The position numbers were made by a program, and so were the translations under genes. A stretch of DNA of 8,346 nt from Candidatus Blautia equi (GTDB taxonomy: Bacteria > Bacillota > Clostridia > Lachnospirales > Lachnospiraceae): NCBI GenBank assembly GCA_018064695.1, contig JAGHUU010000252.1, positions 1-8,346 of the forward strand, read 5' to 3'. A model generated the notes under the pieces. The model made no database searches. It was not told the origin of the DNA and saw only the letters and a list, made by a program, of their open reading frames with translations. This document shows positions 5,206 through 8,346 of the stretch, in pieces (position 1 is the first letter of the stretch; each line of letters starts with the position of its first letter).

Positions 5206-6453
5206 ATGGGAATGACAATGGCAGAAAAGATCATCGCCTGTGCAGCCGGTGTGGAAAGTGCTAAGGCAGGAGATATCCAGACCGTTACACTGGATAAGCT
5301 GATGAGCAACGATGGTACCACACATTTAACCATCGATATGTACAACAAACTGAAAAATCCAAGGATCGCAGATAAGAGCAAGCTTGTCTGGATCGTTGAC
5401 CATAATATTCCGTCCGACAGCCCAAAGACTGCTGCATCCCATAAAAAGATGCGCGACTTTGCAAGAGACAACGGCATCACCTTCTATGAGGGAGAGGGCG
5501 TTTGTCATCAGGTTATGATGGAAAACCATGTCTGCCCTGGTGAACTGATCTTTGGTGCAGACAGCCATACCTGTGCTTACGGTGCTCTTGGCGCATTCGG
5601 AACAGGTGTTGGATGTACCGACTATCTCTATGCTATGGTTACCGGAACCTCCTGGCTGCTGGTGCCTGAGACCATCCGTTTCAACCTGACCGGAAAGCTT
5701 CCGGAGGGCGTATACGCAAGAGACCTGATCCTTACCATTATCGGAAAGATCGGTGCCAACGGTGCAAACTATAAAGCCATGGAATTTGCAGGGGAAGGCT
5801 TACATAACCTTTCCATGAGCGACCGTATCTCCATCTGCAACCTCTGTGTGGAGGCCGGCGCTAAGACAGCCCTTATGGAAGTGGATGATGTGGCTATGGA
5901 ATACCTGACCAGCCACGGCCGTGAGCCTAAGGCATGCTTCACCAGCGATCCTGACGCAGTATTTGCCGAGGTTTATGATATTGACCTTTCCACCGTTGCT
6001 CCAATCGTTGCAAAGCCTCACTTTGTTGATAACGTGGTTCCTGCTAAGGAGTCCCTTGGCGTGAAGATCGATGAGGCATTCCTCGGTTCCTGCAACAACG
6101 GACGTATTGAGGACCTTCGCGTAGGTGCAGCTATTATCAAAGGCAAAAAGGTTGCTCCAAAGGTACGTTTCCTTGTAGTACCTGCCAGCCGTTCCGTATA
6201 TAAACAGGCTATGGAAGAAGGACTTCTGGACATCTTTATGGATGCCGGAGCCATTGTTATGAATCCAAACTGCAGCGTATGCTGGGGAAGCTGTCAGGGT
6301 GTGATCGGTGAGGGAGAGACCCTTATCAGTACCGGTACCCGTAACTTCAAAGGACGTGCCGGACACAGAGATTCCTTTGTCTATCTGGCATCCGCAGCTA
6401 CCGTAACCGCATCTGCCATCACAGGTGTGATCACCACTGCTGATCTGTTATAA
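5206..6453 (+). CDS. leuC: LeuC-type [4Fe-4S] hydro-lyase large subunit, copy 1 (diverged)
   Basis: A 415-residue protein of the aconitase superfamily, short LeuC type. It would isomerise a 2-hydroxy acid such as 2-isopropylmalate or citramalate by dehydration and rehydration, using a cubane iron-sulfur cluster and the small subunit encoded just before it. Visible motifs: IVDHNIPSD, GVCHQVM, GADSHTCAYGALGAFGTGVGCTD and the PETIRF strand. The three cluster Cys are Cys296 in GSCNNGR, and Cys356 and Cys359 in NPNCSVCWGSC. All three ligands are present, but the surroundings are unusual: most family members have GSCTNGR and PGCGPC. An extra Cys363 follows. The start ATG has GGGAGG (5191-5196) inside the end of the previous gene. 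The next small-subunit gene starts 12 bases after the stop, with its ribosome binding site overlapping this stop codon, so translation is probably coupled. The canonical isopropylmalate name is provisional. Confidence 0.88.
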   Translation: MGMTMAEKIIACAAGVESAKAGDIQTVTLDKLMSNDGTTHLTIDMYNKLKNPRIADKSKLVWIVDHNIPSDSPKTAASHKKMRDFARDNGITFYEGEGVCHQVMMENHVCPGELIFGADSHTCAYGALGAFGTGVGCTDYLYAMVTGTSWLLVPETIRFNLTGKLPEGVYARDLILTIIGKIGANGANYKAMEFAGEGLHNLSMSDRISICNLCVEAGAKTALMEVDDVAMEYLTSHGREPKACFTSDPDAVFAEVYDIDLSTVAPIVAKPHFVDNVVPAKESLGVKIDEAFLGSCNNGRIEDLRVGAAIIKGKKVAPKVRFLVVPASRSVYKQAMEEGLLDIFMDAGAIVMNPNCSVCWGSCQGVIGEGETLISTGTRNFKGRAGHRDSFVYLASAATVTASAITGVITTADLL

Positions 6454-6465
6454 GGAGAGAGTATC

Positions 6466-6960
6466 ATGAGTGAGACATTTACCGGAAGAGTCTGGGTACT
6501 TGGGGATGACATCGATACCGATATCATCATTCCTACCGAGTATCTGGCCATGAAAACCGTGGAAGATATGAAAAAATTCGGCTTTTCCCCGTTAAGACCT
6601 GAGCTTGCAGGCCTTATCAAAGAGGGTGATGTCATTGTAGCCGGAAAGAACTTTGGCTGCGGCTCCTCCCGCGAGCAGGCACCGGAGGTCGTAAAAGCCC
6701 TTGGCATCAAAGCTGTTATTGCAAAATCCTTTGCACGCATCTTTTTCAGAAATGCTATTAACAATGGTCTGCTCCTCATTGAAAATGATCAGGTGCAGGA
6801 AGCTGTAAAAGAGGGCGATGTGATGGACGTAACACCGGGAGAGAAGCTTTCCGTAAACGGTCAGGAGTTTGAGATCGCATCCCTTCCTGACAATCTTCTG
6901 GAGATCCTGAATGCAGGCGGCCTTGTAAAGGCTATGCGTAAGCGCAACGGTCTTAGCTGA
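6466..6960 (+). CDS. leuD: LeuD-type hydro-lyase small subunit, copy 2
   Basis: A 164-residue protein, clearly related to the small subunit encoded at 4728-5201. Shared motifs are DIDTDIIIPTEYL (15-27), NFGCGSSREQAP ending with Arg69-Glu-Gln-Ala-Pro, KALGIKAVIAKSFARIF, and the terminal NAGGLVKAM. It completes the active site of the large subunit that follows. The substrate loop reads YLAM (26-29), different from YLLF in the first copy and from the YLRT of homoaconitases, which suggests the two enzymes prefer different acids. The start ATG is 8 bases behind AAGGAG (6452-6457), which overlaps the stop codon of the preceding gene. The gene ends 11 bases before the next. Copy 2 may be the true leucine-pathway subunit, or copy 1 may be; sequence alone does not decide. 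Confidence 0.9.
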   Translation: MSETFTGRVWVLGDDIDTDIIIPTEYLAMKTVEDMKKFGFSPLRPELAGLIKEGDVIVAGKNFGCGSSREQAPEVVKALGIKAVIAKSFARIFFRNAINNGLLLIENDQVQEAVKEGDVMDVTPGEKLSVNGQEFEIASLPDNLLEILNAGGLVKAMRKRNGLS

Positions 6961-6971
6961 GGAGGTGCAAA

Positions 6972-8213
6972 ATGGGACATACAATCGTTGAAAAAATCAT
7001 TGCAAAAAATGTTGGAAGAGAAGTAAAACCGGGTGATATCGTCACTGCAAAAGTAGACTGGTGCATGGTGGATGATATCATGATGCCTTTCATCATTCAG
7101 AAGTTTGAGGAGATGGGCTTTGATAAAGTCTGGGATCCTGATAAGGTGGTTATGATCTATGACCATTTCCTTCCTGCCAGCCAGGTGGACGATACCAGAC
7201 ATTTCCGCGCAGGCAACGACTTTGCGGAAAAATACGGTCTGACCCATATCCACAGAACCGACGGAATCTGTCATCAGCTTATGACTGAAGCCGGTTATGT
7301 AAAACCGGGTGATGTTGCATTCGGTACCGACAGCCATACAACTACTTACGGATGTGTTGGCGCATTCTCCACAGGTATCGGTTACACAGAGATGGCCGGC
7401 ATTCTCGGAACCGGAGAGCTCTGGATCAAAGTGCCTGAGACCATTAAGGTTACTATTAACGGAACCCTTCCTGCTAATGTAAAATCCAAAGATGTGATCC
7501 TTCGCATCCTTGGTGACCTTCGTGCCGACGGTGCTACCTATCAGGCACTGGAGTTTGCAGGAACAACCGTTGAAAATATGTCTGTAGCCAGCCGTATGAC
7601 CATGTCCAACATGGCCATTGAGTGCGGCGCTAAATGCGGTGTCTTCAGCCCTGACGAGAAGACTGCCGAGTACTGCGGTATTGAGCTGACAGAAGAGATG
7701 AAAGCGCTTGTTGGTGATGAGGATGCTGTATATGCAAGAGAGCTTGTATATCAGGCAGAGGAGCTTGTACCTGTACTTGCATGCCCATCTCAGGTAGATA
7801 ATATTCATCCTGTATCCGAGCTTGCCGGAACAAAGATCGACCAGGTATTCCTTGGTTCCTGTACAAACGGACGTTTGGAGGATCTTCAGACCGCAGCTGC
7901 TATCCTGAAAGGCAAGAAAGTGGCACCGTTTGTGAAGATGATCGTTACTCCTGCCAGCCGTAAAGTTTACAGAGAGGCTCTGGCAGACGGAACCATCGGT
8001 ATCCTTTCCGATGCCGGTGCCATCATCACACATCCCGGCTGCGGACTCTGCTGCGGACGTGCAGGCGGAATCCTTACAGATGGGGAGAGAGTAGTGGCTA
8101 CCAACAACAGAAACTTCCTTGGCCGTATGGGTACTTCCAAGGTTGAGATCTTCCTTGCTTCCCCTGCTACAGCCGCTGCATGCGCTATTACAGGCGAAAT
8201 CACAGAGCCATAA
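6972..8213 (+). CDS. leuC: LeuC-type [4Fe-4S] hydro-lyase large subunit, copy 2
   Basis: A 413-residue aconitase-superfamily large subunit that pairs with the small subunit just upstream. Visible motifs: MIYDHFLPAS, GICHQLM, GTDSHTTTYGCVGAFSTGIGYTE, VPETIKV, and GSCTNGRLEDL with Cys297. The CxxC motif HPGCGLCCG has cluster ligands Cys357 and Cys360. The GSCTNGR and PGCG motifs are closer to the family standard than those of the first copy. The C-terminal NNRNFLGRMG segment and the SPATAAACAITGEI end are also typical. It would perform a dehydration-hydration isomerisation of isopropylmalate, citramalate or a related acid. The start ATG sits behind a near-perfect ribosome binding site (AGGAGGTG, 6960-6967) overlapping the end of the previous gene, so coupled translation is likely. 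It is the last gene of the operon; a strong terminator follows 24 bases after the stop. The exact substrate is not determined. Confidence 0.9.
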   Translation: MGHTIVEKIIAKNVGREVKPGDIVTAKVDWCMVDDIMMPFIIQKFEEMGFDKVWDPDKVVMIYDHFLPASQVDDTRHFRAGNDFAEKYGLTHIHRTDGICHQLMTEAGYVKPGDVAFGTDSHTTTYGCVGAFSTGIGYTEMAGILGTGELWIKVPETIKVTINGTLPANVKSKDVILRILGDLRADGATYQALEFAGTTVENMSVASRMTMSNMAIECGAKCGVFSPDEKTAEYCGIELTEEMKALVGDEDAVYARELVYQAEELVPVLACPSQVDNIHPVSELAGTKIDQVFLGSCTNGRLEDLQTAAAILKGKKVAPFVKMIVTPASRKVYREALADGTIGILSDAGAIITHPGCGLCCGRAGGILTDGERVVATNNRNFLGRMGTSKVEIFLASPATAAACAITGEITEP

Positions 8214-8237
8214 ACGCAGAATACTTAATATTTTATG

Positions 8238-8274
8238 AAAAAAATGCCATCTCACCGGAGATGGCATTTTTTTT
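8238..8274 (+). terminator. Intrinsic terminator closing the leu operon, probably bidirectional
   Basis: A core stem of 10 base pairs (8244-8253 with 8258-8267) and a 4-base loop (ACCG) are extended by A-T pairs. There is a run of A on the left (8238-8244) and a run of eight T on the right (8267-8274). The A run would act as a T run for transcription from the other strand, so it could also stop a converging gene beyond the window. Confidence 0.95.
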
Positions 8275-8346
8275 ATGCGTTCCACAATATATAGTTCCTT
8301 TGCGGATAAGAATAACAAATTCTTGCGGAATTTTGGTCTATGAATG
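8275..8346. other. Non-coding end of window with a small inverted repeat
   Basis: No gene is seen in these last 72 bases. They contain a perfect 6-base inverted repeat AAGAAT/ATTCTT (8308-8313 and 8319-8324, 5-base gap), flanked by two copies of TTGCGGA (8300-8306 and 8323-8329). This could be an operator for a gene beyond the window, but it is short and AT-rich. Confidence 0.35.

Noticed and set aside
6861..8318. Long open frame of 485 codons on the minus strand across the last large-subunit gene
   Set aside because: It lies opposite a clear LeuC gene, is rich in Cys, Ser and His with no recognisable domain, and its start lies beyond the terminator region. It is an effect of codon bias on the other strand.

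Overview
The window reads as chromosomal DNA from an anaerobic Firmicute, most likely a gut Lachnospiraceae-type Clostridium relative. The evidence is the gene styles, the strong AGGAGG ribosome binding sites, the TTGACA/TATAAT promoters, the moderate GC content, and the short archaeal-type isopropylmalate dehydratase subunits. All nine protein genes lie on the + strand and are closely packed. No RNA genes, mobile elements or CRISPR arrays were seen.

Positions 1-1924 hold the C-terminal two thirds of an M18 metallo-aminopeptidase, followed after 28 bases by a TTG-started protein. That protein joins an N-terminal domain resembling a PH-like fold to a tyrosine-phosphatase-like domain whose catalytic Cys is replaced by Asp. 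Positions 1998-3756 hold a branched-chain amino acid unit: an extended -10 promoter, ilvN (acetolactate synthase regulatory subunit), ilvC (ketol-acid reductoisomerase) and a strong intrinsic terminator. The catalytic subunit ilvB is not in the window.

Positions 3791-4648 hold a stand-alone caspase-family (C14) protease with an intact His/Cys pair. It is wedged between the ilv and leu genes and has no convincing promoter of its own. Positions 4666-8274 hold a second transcription unit with its own promoter: two consecutive small/large subunit pairs of the aconitase/isopropylmalate dehydratase superfamily (order D1-C1-D2-C2), closed by a strong, probably bidirectional terminator.

IlvN and IlvC act early in valine, leucine and isoleucine synthesis. 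The LeuCD-type hydro-lyases isomerise 2-isopropylmalate (leucine) or citramalate (isoleucine by the pyruvate route). The two pairs differ in the small-subunit substrate loop (YLLF versus YLAM) and in the large-subunit cluster motifs, so they probably differ in substrate. The most unusual points are the caspase inside an amino acid locus, the predicted pseudophosphatase fusion, and the diverged tandem dehydratases. No clear new multi-gene system can be demonstrated from the sequence alone.
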